Made by a program: the position numbers and the translations under genes. Shown piece by piece: positions 54,101-61,505 of a DNA stretch of 64,000 nt; the stretch's first letter is position 1; each line of letters starts with the position of its first letter. The notes under the pieces were generated by a model. It was not told the origin of the DNA. It saw only the letters and a list, made by a program, of their open reading frames with translations, and made no database searches. The DNA lies in NCBI GenBank assembly GCA_944349855.1, contig CALVNS010000008.1, positions 20,613 through 84,612 of the forward strand. The letters are read 5' to 3'. Origin of the DNA: an uncultured Eubacteriales bacterium. GTDB lineage: Bacteria > Bacillota > Clostridia > Christensenellales > Aristaeellaceae.

Positions 54101-55432
54101 CGAGCTGTTGCCGACCTCCTCGACCCAGACCTCCACCGCCACCTGGCCGGACTTGCCGGGCAGCGCAACCGTCAGGCTGAAGGCGCCGTCCGCGCCCACG
54201 GGATGTCCCTTGGATTCGAACGCCTGGCCGTCGACGGAGCCGGTGATATAGACCGTTCCGTTCGCAGCCGCCGTGCCGGTGATCTGCACGGACTCCGTGC
54301 CGCCGGAAATACCGGTGATCACCACGGGCGTGCTCGGCATACCGTTCGAGTCGCTCGCCGTGCCCGCGTTCGGGTCGCTCACGACCGCGTTCGGGTCACT
54401 CATGCCCGCGTTCGGGTCGCTCGCCGTGCCCGCGTTCGGGTCGCTCGCCGTGCCCGCGTTCGGGTCGCTCACGCCCGCGTTCGGGTCGCTCGCCGTGCCC
54501 GCGTTCGGGTCGCTCACGACCGCGTTCGGGTCGCTCGCCGGAACGGTCACCACGCCGCCATCATTGGCAAACGTGCTCATCTCCGGTGCGTCCGCATAGC
54601 AGACGTGCACGCGATAGTCGTTGGGCGTCATGTCGGTAAACGTCGTAGAGAACACGCCGCCGGAGATGGTCTCAGTGTGCGCGACGCTGGTGGCGGCATC
54701 GCCCTTGTAGATGGTGATGACGACCTTGCGGCCTTCCTCGCCCTGGCCCATCACGTAGATGTCCTTCGTGCCGGACAGGCTCGCCTGCACGGACGTGAGG
54801 GGCGTCGTCGGCACGGTCACCACCGGTTCGTTGACCACCGGTTCGCTGACCACCGGTTCGCTGACCACCGGCTCGCTGACCGCCGGCTCGTTGCCCGAGC
54901 TGGCTTCCTGCGCCCTGGCGGCGGCATCGACGACGACGTAGTTCAGCGGCTCCAGGTCGGGCGTGACGGCCTGCACGGCCTTCAGGCTGCCCAGCTTATA
55001 CGCTGCCTCCACGCGATAGACGCCGTCGGCCAGGTCGGTAAACGTCGTCACAAACGTGCCCTTGGACGTGGTCGTGCGCTTGATGGCGTGGGGGTTAAAC
55101 GTCCCCTGGATGCGCACGCCGTCCTTGTCGCACAGCCACACGTTGACGGCATGGCCGGGCTCGCACGTACCCGTGACGAGCAGGTCGTTGGACAGGCCGT
55201 TCTCGTCCGGGACGAGCTGCATGCGCACCTGGGAGATGGGCGTCGTCGGCTCGGTCTCCGGCGTATTGAGTTCAGTTTCAGACGCCGTCTTGCCGCCGTT
55301 CTCTTGTGTAGTGCCAGCCTGGGAGGGCGTTGCGCTCATCCCCGTTGCCATGGCAGGCGTCAAGGCGCAGGCGCTCATCAGCATGGCCGCGAGCAGCAGC
55401 GCCAACAGCTTTCTCATTTTCCTTCTCATCAT
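51194..55432 (-). CDS. Large repetitive cell-surface protein with four peptidoglycan-binding domains
   Basis: A 1,412-residue exported protein. The signal sequence MMRRKMRKLLALLLAAMLMSACALTPAMA could be cut by signal peptidase I after AMA or, less likely, be a lipoprotein at Cys22. Residues about 180-203 are EPVV repeats; about 298-362 are SDPNAG/GTASDPNAG repeats, both linker-like. From about 400 to 1090 run beta-sandwich (Big-like) domains, including two very similar copies, each containing TVGGATGTAT, and two related AGAG/SGAG-type modules. From about 1100 to the end there are four peptidoglycan_binding_1 domains (RGDRGSAVTRLQ and GSKGAAVTRLQ motifs, DGIYG, AVxxFQ). It probably binds the wall or spore cortex through the C-terminus and displays the rest. 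GGAGGG precedes the start. Confidence 0.88.
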   Translation of the reverse strand: MMRRKMRKLLALLLAAMLMSACALTPAMATGMSATPSQAGTTQENGGKTASETELNTPETEPTTPISQVRMQLVPDENGLSNDLLVTGTCEPGHAVNVWLCDKDGVRIQGTFNPHAIKRTTTSKGTFVTTFTDLADGVYRVEAAYKLGSLKAVQAVTPDLEPLNYVVVDAAARAQEASSGNEPAVSEPVVSEPVVSEPVVNEPVVTVPTTPLTSVQASLSGTKDIYVMGQGEEGRKVVITIYKGDAATSVAHTETISGGVFSTTFTDMTPNDYRVHVCYADAPEMSTFANDGGVVTVPASDPNAVVSDPNAGTASDPNAGVSDPNAGTASDPNAGTASDPNAGMSDPNAVVSDPNAGTASDSNGMPSTPVVITGISGGTESVQITGTAAANGTVYITGSVDGQAFESKGHPVGADGAFSLTVALPGKSGQVAVEVWVEEVGNSSNFASQTVSVTVQAAAQEPQQGPSMLNLSPLTITEATYDAAAGKFTIAGAGEPGQNITIQVGEKTYEGQIGSDGLYSINESANGMTGSVSVSVAYKDDASVQAATATLVIPDPAAPTTVDIALSEVTGGEGQITVKGTAKAETEVTATVGGATGTATADATGAFTLTIANVPANTYNEISVQYTDTANGNGATWQTPVTVTAPQPDVTPITVDALGGEEVITVSGTAAAGAKLNITLTVNGNQTPYTASAQADESGAYSQSVAVKETGSLTVNVRVEEDGARTPNVQELSGHVVTVTPRVTTLTVNVSYDAGTQKVTVSGAGNANEKLEVKIGTTATFEAQVDTNGLYTLTEYVVGEGDGMQVVVTSKDDPGRTASTTVNIPVPPTTVDIKLQTATGGVGQVVLTGTAKPTAAVQATVGGATGTATAAANGSFSLTVTNVPAGDYNNIVVQYTDPSNGASATWNAAVTVTAPVTATDITITTVTPEVGKVTVIGTAKAGERVVASMLTPDNKTVTRGIAVDANGSYTVVFDGLVSGTYKTLVVQYVSAGVGNQANYAADIVVPAPAVETPSLQVDKLYVDSLVVIGKTTPNLKVTVSTSYGSTQYVYSQNAGADGVFRIPLPRTQSVSAVVRVTVTYGENQTVSTDIVVEKLTQKPTYLTLSRYKGSRGQVVLNLQERLAALGYPVNLTARYDYATEAAVREFQRVNGLAVDGIAGKDTQTKLYSVSARPYDSSTPTLYPVLVRGDRGSAVTRLQQRLRELGYYTISVDGIYGVGTQSAVRAFQRINNLTQTGTADSYTQEVLFSAAALPVNSYTTSYVNLERGDRGSAVTRLQSRLAALGYYSGSLDGIYGSATQSAVRRFQSRNGIHATGEADVNTQTVLFGSGAIANNSSGSSVGYVYLHYGSKGAAVTRLQQALKGEGYYRTGYVDGIYGDLTYAAVKEFQRDHGLAVDGIAGRKTQNALYGTNY
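54349..54545. repeat. Tandem SDPNA-encoding repeats inside the surface protein
   Basis: Units of 21-24 bp containing GCGTTCGGGTCGCTC recur about ten times and encode SDPNAG with GTA or VV spacers. A nearly identical pattern of short tandem copies could vary in length by slippage; a second, shorter set at about 54825-54895 encodes EPVV units. Confidence 0.85.
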
Positions 55433-55601
55433 GATTTCCCTCCATCCCGCTTTCAGGCGGCATCATTCCAAACGGAGCTCCCGCATCCGTTCCGTTCTTA
55501 CACAATAGACGGCCCGCCCATGCGTTTTCTTTCCTCAGATTCAAAAATTTTCTCCGCAGCCTTTCGCCCCCTCCGCCACAGGACGATTGCGGGAAAAAGC
55601 G

Positions 55602-55630
55602 TTGCTTTTTTTCGCCGGGACCGCTATGAT
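55602..55630 (+). promoter_or_regulatory. Promoter of the iron alcohol dehydrogenase gene
   Basis: TTGCTT (55602-55607) and TATGAT (55625-55630) with a 17-bp spacer, about 35 bp before the start. Confidence 0.65.
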
Positions 55631-55665
55631 ATAGGCGGTATCATTCGCGACAAGGGGGCCTGAAA

Positions 55666-56865
55666 TTGGAAAACTTTACATTTTATTCGCCCACGCGCTT
55701 TGTCTTCGGGCGCGGCGCGGAATTGCGGGCGGGCGAGCTGGTGCGCTCGCTGGGCGGCACGCGCGCGCTGATCGTCTACGGCGGGGGGTCGGTCAAGCGC
55801 TCCGGGCTGTACGACCGCGTCGTCGCGTCGCTGCAGGCCGCGGGCGTGGGCCACTGCGAGATCGGCGGCGTGCTGCCCAACCCGCGCAGCGGCCTGGTCT
55901 ACGCCGGCATCGACCTGGCGCGGCGCGAGGGCGCGGACTTCGTGCTCTCCATGGGCGGCGGCAGCGCGATCGACACGGGCAAGGCCATTGCGCTGGGCAT
56001 GCGCTACGCGGGCGACTTCTGGGACTTCTTCTGTGGCAAGGCCACCCCCGCGGCGGCCGCGCCGCACGGCGTCATCCCCACGCTGCCCGCGGCCGGGTCG
56101 GAGGGCTCCAACTCCTGCGTCATCACCCAGGAGGATGGCATGCTCAAGCGCGGCCTGAACATCGATCTGAACCGGCCGCTCTTCGCGCTCATGAATCCGG
56201 AGCTCACGTTCACCCTGCCGCCCTATCAGACGGCCTGCGGCATTGTGGATATGCTCTCGCACGTGCTGGAGCGCTACTTCACCGACACGCCGGACGTGGA
56301 CCTGACCGACCGCATGGCCGAGGCGCTGATGCGCTCCATCGTGGCGGCGGCGCCCGCTGCGATGCGCGATCCGGCCGACTATGAGGCGCGCGCCACGCTC
56401 TTGTGGGCGGGCACGCTCGCACACAACGACAGCGTCGGCGTGGGCCGCGAACAGGATTGGTCCTCCCACCGCATCGGCCATGAACTGTCCGCGCGCTACG
56501 ACTGCGCGCACGGCGCGGTGCTGTCCGTGCTGTTTCCCGCATGGATGCGCTACGTCTACCGCCACGACGTGATGCGCTTTGCGCAGTACGCTTCGCGCGT
56601 GTGGGGCGTGGAGATGAACTTTGCGCATCCCGAGACGACGGCGCTGGCGGGCATCGCGCGCACGGCCGCGTTCTTCGCCTCGCTGGGCATGCCCCGCACG
56701 CTCGCGCAGCTGGGCGCAGACGAGGCGGACATCCCCACGCTGGCGGCGGGTGTCGTGCGCGCGCCGGATGGCACCTGCGGCCGCTTCGTGCGCCTGGACA
56801 CGGAGGCGATCGAGGCGATCCTGCGCCTGGCCGCGCAATCCGACGGCGAGGAGGCATTCAAATAA
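55666..56865 (+). CDS. Iron-containing alcohol dehydrogenase (YqhD/BDH type)
   Basis: A 399-residue NAD(P)-dependent oxidoreductase of the iron ADH family. YGGGSVKRSGLYDRV and VLSMGGGSAIDTGKAIA bind the nucleotide; the Gly-Gly-Gly-Ser pattern and butanol-dehydrogenase-like PTLPAAGSEGSNSCVI segment suggest an aldehyde or butanol type. Metal ligands are in DMLSHVLERYF, HRIGHELSARYDCAHGAVLSV. Start is TTG, with AAGGGGG at 8 nt. The substrate is not defined; such enzymes reduce aldehydes in fermentation. A secreted small protein follows within 1 bp. Confidence 0.9.
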   Translation: MENFTFYSPTRFVFGRGAELRAGELVRSLGGTRALIVYGGGSVKRSGLYDRVVASLQAAGVGHCEIGGVLPNPRSGLVYAGIDLARREGADFVLSMGGGSAIDTGKAIALGMRYAGDFWDFFCGKATPAAAAPHGVIPTLPAAGSEGSNSCVITQEDGMLKRGLNIDLNRPLFALMNPELTFTLPPYQTACGIVDMLSHVLERYFTDTPDVDLTDRMAEALMRSIVAAAPAAMRDPADYEARATLLWAGTLAHNDSVGVGREQDWSSHRIGHELSARYDCAHGAVLSVLFPAWMRYVYRHDVMRFAQYASRVWGVEMNFAHPETTALAGIARTAAFFASLGMPRTLAQLGADEADIPTLAAGVVRAPDGTCGRFVRLDTEAIEAILRLAAQSDGEEAFK

Positions 56866-56866
56866 G

Positions 56867-57490
56867 ATGAAACGCTTTCTTTGCGCCCTGCTGGCGCTGA
56901 TGCTCTTGGGGCCGGCCGCGCTGGGCGAAGCGCCCTCCACCCCGCTTCCCTTTGGCCCCGAGGATGTGCAGGCCGCCTTCAGCGTGCCGGAGCAGACGGT
57001 GGCGGACTTTGCCGCCTCCTATGCCCCGGAACGCTACGGCTGGTGGCACGAGGCGGACGGCACGGTGATCGTGCTCTACTGCGCGGGCGGGCTTTTGCAG
57101 ATCAAGACGGCGGACGCGTCGGCGCTGCTGGATCCCATGAAGGGCCTGACGGGCGCGACCGACCTGCCCGACGAGGCGCTGTCCCTGGAGGCCGAGCCCA
57201 GCGCCGTCTATTGGGACGCGCCCGGATTCCCGCTGCCGACCGTGCGCGGCGTGCAGATCGGCGACGCGCGCGAGACGCTCTTCGGCCTCTTTCCGCAGGC
57301 GGACGCCGTATGCCAGCCGGTGCTGGAGGACGAGGGCTCCGCCTTTGAGGAGACCGTCAGCTTCAGCTATGACGAGCCCGTGGACGGCGGCGCGCCCCAG
57401 CGCTATACGCTCACGTTTTACATCGAGCTGGACGCCGTAGCCGCGATGCGCCTGGTCTGCGAGCGCGTGGACGAGGCCGCGCAGGGCTGA
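56867..57490 (+). CDS. Secreted protein of unknown function
   Basis: A 207-residue exported protein with a signal peptide (MKRFLCALLALMLLGPAALG). The mature part is acidic and contains PEQTVADFAASYAPERYGWWHEADGT, then a possible repeated half (PTVRGVQIGDARETLFGLFPQADA). This last part resembles a motif seen in small secreted Firmicute proteins, but no family name can be given. GAGGAGG inside the end of the dehydrogenase gene precedes the ATG, so the two are translated together. Confidence 0.65.
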   Translation: MKRFLCALLALMLLGPAALGEAPSTPLPFGPEDVQAAFSVPEQTVADFAASYAPERYGWWHEADGTVIVLYCAGGLLQIKTADASALLDPMKGLTGATDLPDEALSLEAEPSAVYWDAPGFPLPTVRGVQIGDARETLFGLFPQADAVCQPVLEDEGSAFEETVSFSYDEPVDGGAPQRYTLTFYIELDAVAAMRLVCERVDEAAQG

Positions 57491-57531
57491 CTCCCCATTC
57501 CCCCCATATATGAATCGAGGAGGTCTTTTTC

Positions 57532-57819
57532 ATGATCCGTCACATCGTCATGTTCTGGCTCAAGGACAACCGCCCCGAGAGCGTCGAGGCCGCGGCCGCG
57601 CGGCTGCGCTCCATGCGCGGCCGGATTGAGGGCATGGTCGAACTGGAGGTCGGTGCGGACTTTCTGCACTCCGAGCGCTCATGCGACCTGTGCCTGACGA
57701 CGCTCTTTGAGACGCGCGAGGCGCTGGACGCCTACCGCACGCATCCGGTGCACGTGCCCGTGCAGGCGTACATGCATTCGGTGCGCGAGAAGAGCTGCGC
57801 CGCGGACTACGAGGTGTGA
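57532..57819 (+). CDS. Dabb-family (stress-responsive A/B barrel) protein
   Basis: A 95-residue dimeric ferredoxin-like barrel protein. MIRHIVMFWLKD at the start, a MVELEVGADFLHSERSCDL strand, and DAYRTHPVHVPVQAYM near the end are the Dabb signature. Members may act on small hydrophobic compounds or stress; function unknown. GAGGAGG precedes the ATG, and the next gene follows at once, suggesting an operon with the flavin reductase. Confidence 0.85.
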   Translation: MIRHIVMFWLKDNRPESVEAAAARLRSMRGRIEGMVELEVGADFLHSERSCDLCLTTLFETREALDAYRTHPVHVPVQAYMHSVREKSCAADYEV

Positions 57820-57821
57820 CC

Positions 57822-58454
57822 ATGCCGGACATCACGCCTTTCCGCGCGCTGGGCGCCACGACGATGCTCGCGCCCGTCCCCGCCGTGCTCGTCTCCTGCC
57901 GCGGCACACAGCCGCCCTACGACAGGGACAACCTGATCACCGTCGCCTGGGCGGGCACAGTCTGTTCCGACCCGCCGATGCTCTCCATCAGCGTGCGCAA
58001 GAGCCGCTTTTCGCACGCGCAGCTGATGCAGAGCGGCTGCTTTTACGTCAACCTCGTCTCGCAGGAGCTGTGCCGTGCGACGGACTTTTGCGGCGTGCGC
58101 AGCGGGCGCGACGTGGACAAGTTCGCCGCCTGCGGCCTGACGCCCGTGCGCTTGGACGCGCTCCCCGAGACGCCCGCCGTCGCGCAGGCGCCCATCTGCC
58201 TGGCCTGCCGCGTGCACAGCGTGCAGGAGCTCGGCTCGCACGACCTGTTTCTCGCGCGCATCCTGCAGGTGTACGTGCAGGAGCGCCTCTTCGGGGAAAA
58301 GGGCGAGATCGTCATGGAGCGTGCGCGCCTTTGCGCCTACAGCCATGGCGAATACCGCGCACTGGGGCGCATGCTCGGCTTTTTCGGCTACTCGGTCGCC
58401 TCGCCAGAGGCGCTCGCTCGCCGCATGCCGCCCAGACCGCGCAACGGGCGGTGA
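57822..58454 (+). CDS. Flavin reductase-like FMN-binding protein
   Basis: A 210-residue protein of the flavin reductase domain group (split-barrel FMN fold). PAVLVSCRG, NLITVAWAGTVCSDPPMLSISVRKSRFSHAQL and FYVNLVSQELCRATDFCGVRSGRDVDKF are the family landmarks. The enzyme reduces flavins or carries out small redox reactions with FMN; no partner oxygenase is near. The ATG follows GAGGTG and sits 2 bp after the Dabb stop; a GTG 6 bp earlier is less likely. Confidence 0.88.
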   Translation: MPDITPFRALGATTMLAPVPAVLVSCRGTQPPYDRDNLITVAWAGTVCSDPPMLSISVRKSRFSHAQLMQSGCFYVNLVSQELCRATDFCGVRSGRDVDKFAACGLTPVRLDALPETPAVAQAPICLACRVHSVQELGSHDLFLARILQVYVQERLFGEKGEIVMERARLCAYSHGEYRALGRMLGFFGYSVASPEALARRMPPRPRNGR

Positions 58455-58545
58455 TCTTTTCCTCCATCAGGCGGCCTCAGGGCCGTCTTTTGTCTTTTTG
58501 GCGCATGTTCAAAATGTTAGCTTTAGAAAATATTGATAAAATCTC

Positions 58546-58574
58546 TTGCCTCAAGCCGGCGATTGCGGTATAAT
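58546..58574 (+). promoter_or_regulatory. Promoter of the cAD1-like secreted protein gene
   Basis: TTGCCT (58546-58551) and TATAAT (58569-58574) with a 17-bp spacer. A small hairpin (ACGGC/GCCGT with outer TGTCA/TGACA) lies between promoter and ATG. Confidence 0.7.
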
Positions 58575-58625
58575 GTGTTCTGTCACTGACGGCAAAACGC
58601 CGTTTGACAGAAGGAGGAGTTTCTC

Positions 58626-59141
58626 ATGAAAAAGGTTCTCTCCCTGCTGCTCGTCGTGTGCATGCTGATCCCCGCCCTCGCGCTGGCTGAGGAAGCGCCC
58701 GCCGTGGTCATCGGCCAGACGCAGTATGCCGCGCACGGCACCAAGTGCTTCGCCGTGCTGACCGTCGCCATGGAGGGCGACACGATCGTCGCCGCTTACA
58801 TCGACGAGTATCAGTTCATGAGCGCCGAGACGAGCGTGGGCGTGCCCAACAGCGACGCGGACTTTGGCACCAACTTCCCGGAGGGCATGGTGCTCGCTTC
58901 CAAGCGCGTGAACAACGAGGCGTATAGCGCCAACATGGCGGGCGCGGGCTCCACCGTGGCGCTGGCTGACAACTACGCTGCGATCGAGGCGTTCGTGACC
59001 GGCAAGACCGTCGCCGAGCTGGAGGCTGAAGTCGAGGGCAAGACCGCCGAGGAAATGGTGGACGCCGTCTCCGGCTGCACGCTGGTCGACACGCTGGGCT
59101 ACGTCCAGGGCCTGATCGAGGCTGCGAAGGCCGCCCAATAA
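58626..59141 (+). CDS. cAD1-pheromone-precursor-like secreted protein
   Basis: A 171-residue exported protein with signal peptide MKKVLSLLLVVCMLIPALALA. The mature part resembles the lipoprotein family that includes the cAD1 pheromone precursor, often described as FMN-binding-like: AHGTKCFAVLTVAMEGDTIVAAYIDEYQFM, VPNSDADFGTNFPEGMVLASKRVN, NYAAIEAFVTGKTVAELE, and DAVSGCTLVDTLGYVQGLIEAA. The threonine near VSGCTL is the usual flavin attachment site in FMN_bind proteins; here it is not certain. There is no lipobox. GGAGGAG precedes the ATG. Confidence 0.75.
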   Translation: MKKVLSLLLVVCMLIPALALAEEAPAVVIGQTQYAAHGTKCFAVLTVAMEGDTIVAAYIDEYQFMSAETSVGVPNSDADFGTNFPEGMVLASKRVNNEAYSANMAGAGSTVALADNYAAIEAFVTGKTVAELEAEVEGKTAEEMVDAVSGCTLVDTLGYVQGLIEAAKAAQ

Positions 59142-59171
59142 TTTTCCTCTTTCCCACATCCATAAAAACGG

Positions 59172-59210
59172 ATCTCCCCGCGGCATGCCGCGGGGAGATT
59201 GCCTTTTTTT
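59172..59210 (+). terminator. Terminator after the cAD1-like gene
   Basis: A perfect 28-bp palindrome (ATCTCCCCGCGGCA arm) is followed after 4 bp by seven T. Confidence 0.88.
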
Positions 59211-59276
59211 AGGCAAAGAAGGCCGTTACGGCGGCTATATCACGCAAAAAATCGTTAGATTTTTTACAAAGTCCCC

Positions 59277-59305
59277 TTGAAAAGCGCTCAGCGATCCAGT
59301 ATAAT
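59277..59305 (+). promoter_or_regulatory. Promoter of the Cys-rich small-protein transcript
   Basis: TTGAAA (59277-59282) and TATAAT (59300-59305) with a 17-bp spacer. Confidence 0.75.
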
Positions 59306-59329
59306 AACAAATGTTAGACAAGGAAATAT

Positions 59330-59737
59330 TTGCGGCGTTTCTTCGTCGGGTTCGCTGCTCTTACAGCTGTTCATTCGTCGGTTCAAAGGCCCCTCCCCCG
59401 ATCGTCTATATGCGACATCCAGCGGCGGCCTTTTTGTTTCGCCCAAATGCGGGGGCATACAAGCCGTTTTGTACCGATCTTTGGCGCGTGGGCAGCCAGG
59501 CGAACTACGCGGCACGTGCATAACCTGGTCGTCTACAACGGCTGCAGCGGCACGTCTGCCGGCTTCGGCGCGCTGTGCGAGGGCCAGACGGTCGACTACT
59601 GCGTGGAGCGCATGGAGGGCATTCTCTGCCACGGCTCCAATGGCTCCTCCTGCCCCGACCAGTCCGCCAAGGCCCTGGCGACGGCGCAGGCCCTGATCAA
59701 CGGCACCCTGTGCGAGAACTGCGGCCTGGCCGAGTAA
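59330..59737 (+). CDS. Putative small Cys-rich protein, start uncertain
   Basis: The last 70 residues form a compact stretch with seven cysteines (NGCSGTSAGFGALC, DYCVERMEGILCHGSNG, SSCPDQSAK, LCENC). The 180 bp before it are less GC-rich and include a terminator-like hairpin (59385-59435), so the front part may be leader rather than coding. The TTG at 59330 follows AAGGAA and opens the frame after a good promoter; a GTG at 59516 is the alternative start. No maturation or export genes adjoin it. Not recognised; could be a metal-binding or secreted Cys-rich peptide. Confidence 0.4.
   Translation: MRRFFVGFAALTAVHSSVQRPLPRSSICDIQRRPFCFAQMRGHTSRFVPIFGAWAARRTTRHVHNLVVYNGCSGTSAGFGALCEGQTVDYCVERMEGILCHGSNGSSCPDQSAKALATAQALINGTLCENCGLAE
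59385..59435 (+). terminator. Terminator-like hairpin between promoter and Cys-rich coding segment
   Basis: AAAGGCC and GGCCTTT pair across a 35-nt loop and are followed by T5 in total. The loop is large and the stem short, so this is a tentative attenuator or terminator of a short transcript. Confidence 0.35.
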
Positions 59738-59774
59738 AACTCGCGAGCAATCCGTTCAAAGCATTTGGTTCGCA

Positions 59775-59810
59775 GGCGCGGGAAGGCAACGGCTTTCCCG
59801 CGCCGTTTTT
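59775..59810 (+). terminator. Terminator after the Cys-rich gene
   Basis: GGCGCGGGAA and TTCCCGCGCC arms (10 bp), followed by GTTTTT. Confidence 0.82.
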
Positions 59811-59852
59811 CCGCCAATCCGACAGGATTCCTGTGCATTTGCGTATTTTCCG

Positions 59853-59881
59853 TTGTCTATCCTCCGCCGCGCTGCTATAAT
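59853..59881 (+). promoter_or_regulatory. Promoter of the two-domain membrane protein gene
   Basis: TTGTCT (59853-59858) and TATAAT (59876-59881) with a 17-bp spacer, about 27 bp before the start codon. Confidence 0.75.
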
Positions 59882-59907
59882 GAAAGCGTATGTGAGGAAG
59901 GGGTGTC

Positions 59908-61440
59908 TTGAGCTTGACCGCGTATCCCTGGCCGCAATGGCTCCTATTTTTTTATGTGTATTGTTTTCTCGGCTGGTGCTTTGAGTCGGCGCTCGTCTCG
60001 GTTGCACAGCGCAGGCCCGTCAACCGCGGCTTTCTGAAGGGGCCGTTTCTGCCCATCTACGGCACGGGCGCCATCGCCATCCTGCTGCTGACGCTGCCGG
60101 TGCGCGCAAATCCCCTGCTGGTGTTCCTGCTGGGCATGCTCGCCGCCACCGCGCTGGAATTCGTCACCGGCGCATGCATGGAGCGGCTGTTCAAGGTGCG
60201 CTATTGGGACTACAGCCACAAGCGCTTCAATGTACACGGCTACATCTGTCTGACTTCCTCGCTGGCCTGGGGCGCGCTGAGCGTCATGCTGGTCGGCTTC
60301 CTGCACGCCGCCGTGGAACACTTCGTCCTGCGCCTGTCCGCCGACATGGTCCGCGCGCTGGATTTCGTGCTCAGCGTCGTGTTCGTCTATGACTTCGTGA
60401 CCTCCTTGCGCGCCGCCTACAGCCTGCGCAAGCTCATCGAGCAGAGCGCACGGCTGCGCCGCGAGGTGGATGCACTGCGCGCGCGCATAGATGCGCTGAG
60501 CCAGGCCGCGGACCAGGCGCGTCAGGGGCTGCGCGAGCGTACGGAGGACATTCTGGATGACATCCGTGCCCGGGCCTCCGCGCTGCAGGATGTGCCGGAC
60601 GAGCTGCGCACGCGCTATGAGGCCTGCCGCGCGACGATCGAGCAGCTGCGCGCGCAGTCCGGCCGCGACCTGTTCAGGCTGATCCGCCGCAATCCGAGCG
60701 CGACGTCATCCCGCTACCGTCAGGCGCTCGCGGACACGATCGAGCGCATCAGGAGCGTAGACGAGCGGGAGATCGAGCGCATCGAGCAGGAGCAAAACCG
60801 CTTTGCGCAGGGCATCAACGCCTATAAGCTGTTCTGGGTCTTCTTCCTGGGTTCCCTCCTGGGCGTCATCGTCGAGACCGCGTTCTGCCTGCTGACCCGC
60901 GGGCACTATGAAAACCGCGTCGGCGTCATCTGGGGACCGTTCAACCCGGTATACGGCTTCGGCTGCGTGGCGCTGACGCTGGGGCTGTACTTCCTGCGCT
61001 TCCATCGGGACCTGCACATTCTGTTCTTCGGCGCAATCATTGGCAGCGTGGTGGAGTACTTCTGCTCCTGGGCGCAGGAGCAGGTCTTCGGCTCGACCTC
61101 ATGGGACTATTCCGCAGCGCCCTACAACATCAACGGGCGCATCTGCCTGCTGTACTCGCTCTTCTGGGGCATTCTGGCATGCTATTGGATCAAGAACATC
61201 TTTCCGCTACTCAACGCATGGATCCTGCGGATTCCACAGCGGATCGGCAAGGCGCTCACATGGGCGCTGTGCGTCCTGCTGTGCGCGGACATGGCGCTGA
61301 GCGTCTGGGCCGTGCTGCGCTGGACCGAGCGCGGCCAGGGGATGCCGCCGCGCAACGCCGTGGAGCGCTTCTTCGACGCGCGCTTTGGCGATGATCGCAT
61401 GCAGATGCTCTTTCCCAACATGACCTTTACATCCAACTGA
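59908..61440 (+). CDS. Two-domain DUF1113/putative ABC transporter permease-like membrane protein
   Basis: A 510-residue membrane protein built from two related membrane domains. Domain 1 (about residues 1-165) has FYVYCFLGWCFESALV, NRGFLKGPFLPIYGTGA, YWDYSHKRFNVHGYICL and TSSLAWGA. A charged helical region, probably coiled coil, runs from about 170 to 300. Domain 2 (about 305-480) repeats the pattern: FLGSLLGVIVETAFC, NRVGVIWGPFNPVYGFG, SWDYSAAPYNINGRICLLYSLFWG. The family (PF06541-like) is named as a putative ABC transporter type but no ATPase domain is seen; a role in cell envelope is possible. Start is TTG, 5 nt after GAGGAAGGGG. Confidence 0.75.
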   Translation: MSLTAYPWPQWLLFFYVYCFLGWCFESALVSVAQRRPVNRGFLKGPFLPIYGTGAIAILLLTLPVRANPLLVFLLGMLAATALEFVTGACMERLFKVRYWDYSHKRFNVHGYICLTSSLAWGALSVMLVGFLHAAVEHFVLRLSADMVRALDFVLSVVFVYDFVTSLRAAYSLRKLIEQSARLRREVDALRARIDALSQAADQARQGLRERTEDILDDIRARASALQDVPDELRTRYEACRATIEQLRAQSGRDLFRLIRRNPSATSSRYRQALADTIERIRSVDEREIERIEQEQNRFAQGINAYKLFWVFFLGSLLGVIVETAFCLLTRGHYENRVGVIWGPFNPVYGFGCVALTLGLYFLRFHRDLHILFFGAIIGSVVEYFCSWAQEQVFGSTSWDYSAAPYNINGRICLLYSLFWGILACYWIKNIFPLLNAWILRIPQRIGKALTWALCVLLCADMALSVWAVLRWTERGQGMPPRNAVERFFDARFGDDRMQMLFPNMTFTSN

Positions 61441-61448
61441 GGGCATGC

Positions 61449-61493
61449 AAAAGGCGCCGTCCCGGATCCTTCGGAATCCGGAACGGCGCTTTG
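61449..61493. terminator. Bidirectional terminator between the membrane protein and GH105 genes
   Basis: GGCGCCGT/ACGGCGC and CCGGAT/ATCCGG nested arms, with AAAA on one side and CTTTGCTTT on the other. Confidence 0.78.
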
Positions 61494-61505
61494 CTTTGCC
61501 TCCGC

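Noticed and set aside
51179-55663. A 1,494-codon open frame antisense to the surface-protein gene
   Set aside because: It is low-complexity Arg/Gly/Val-rich, has no ribosome-binding site, and mirrors the codon periodicity of the real gene on the other strand. GC-rich coding DNA commonly leaves such antisense frames open.
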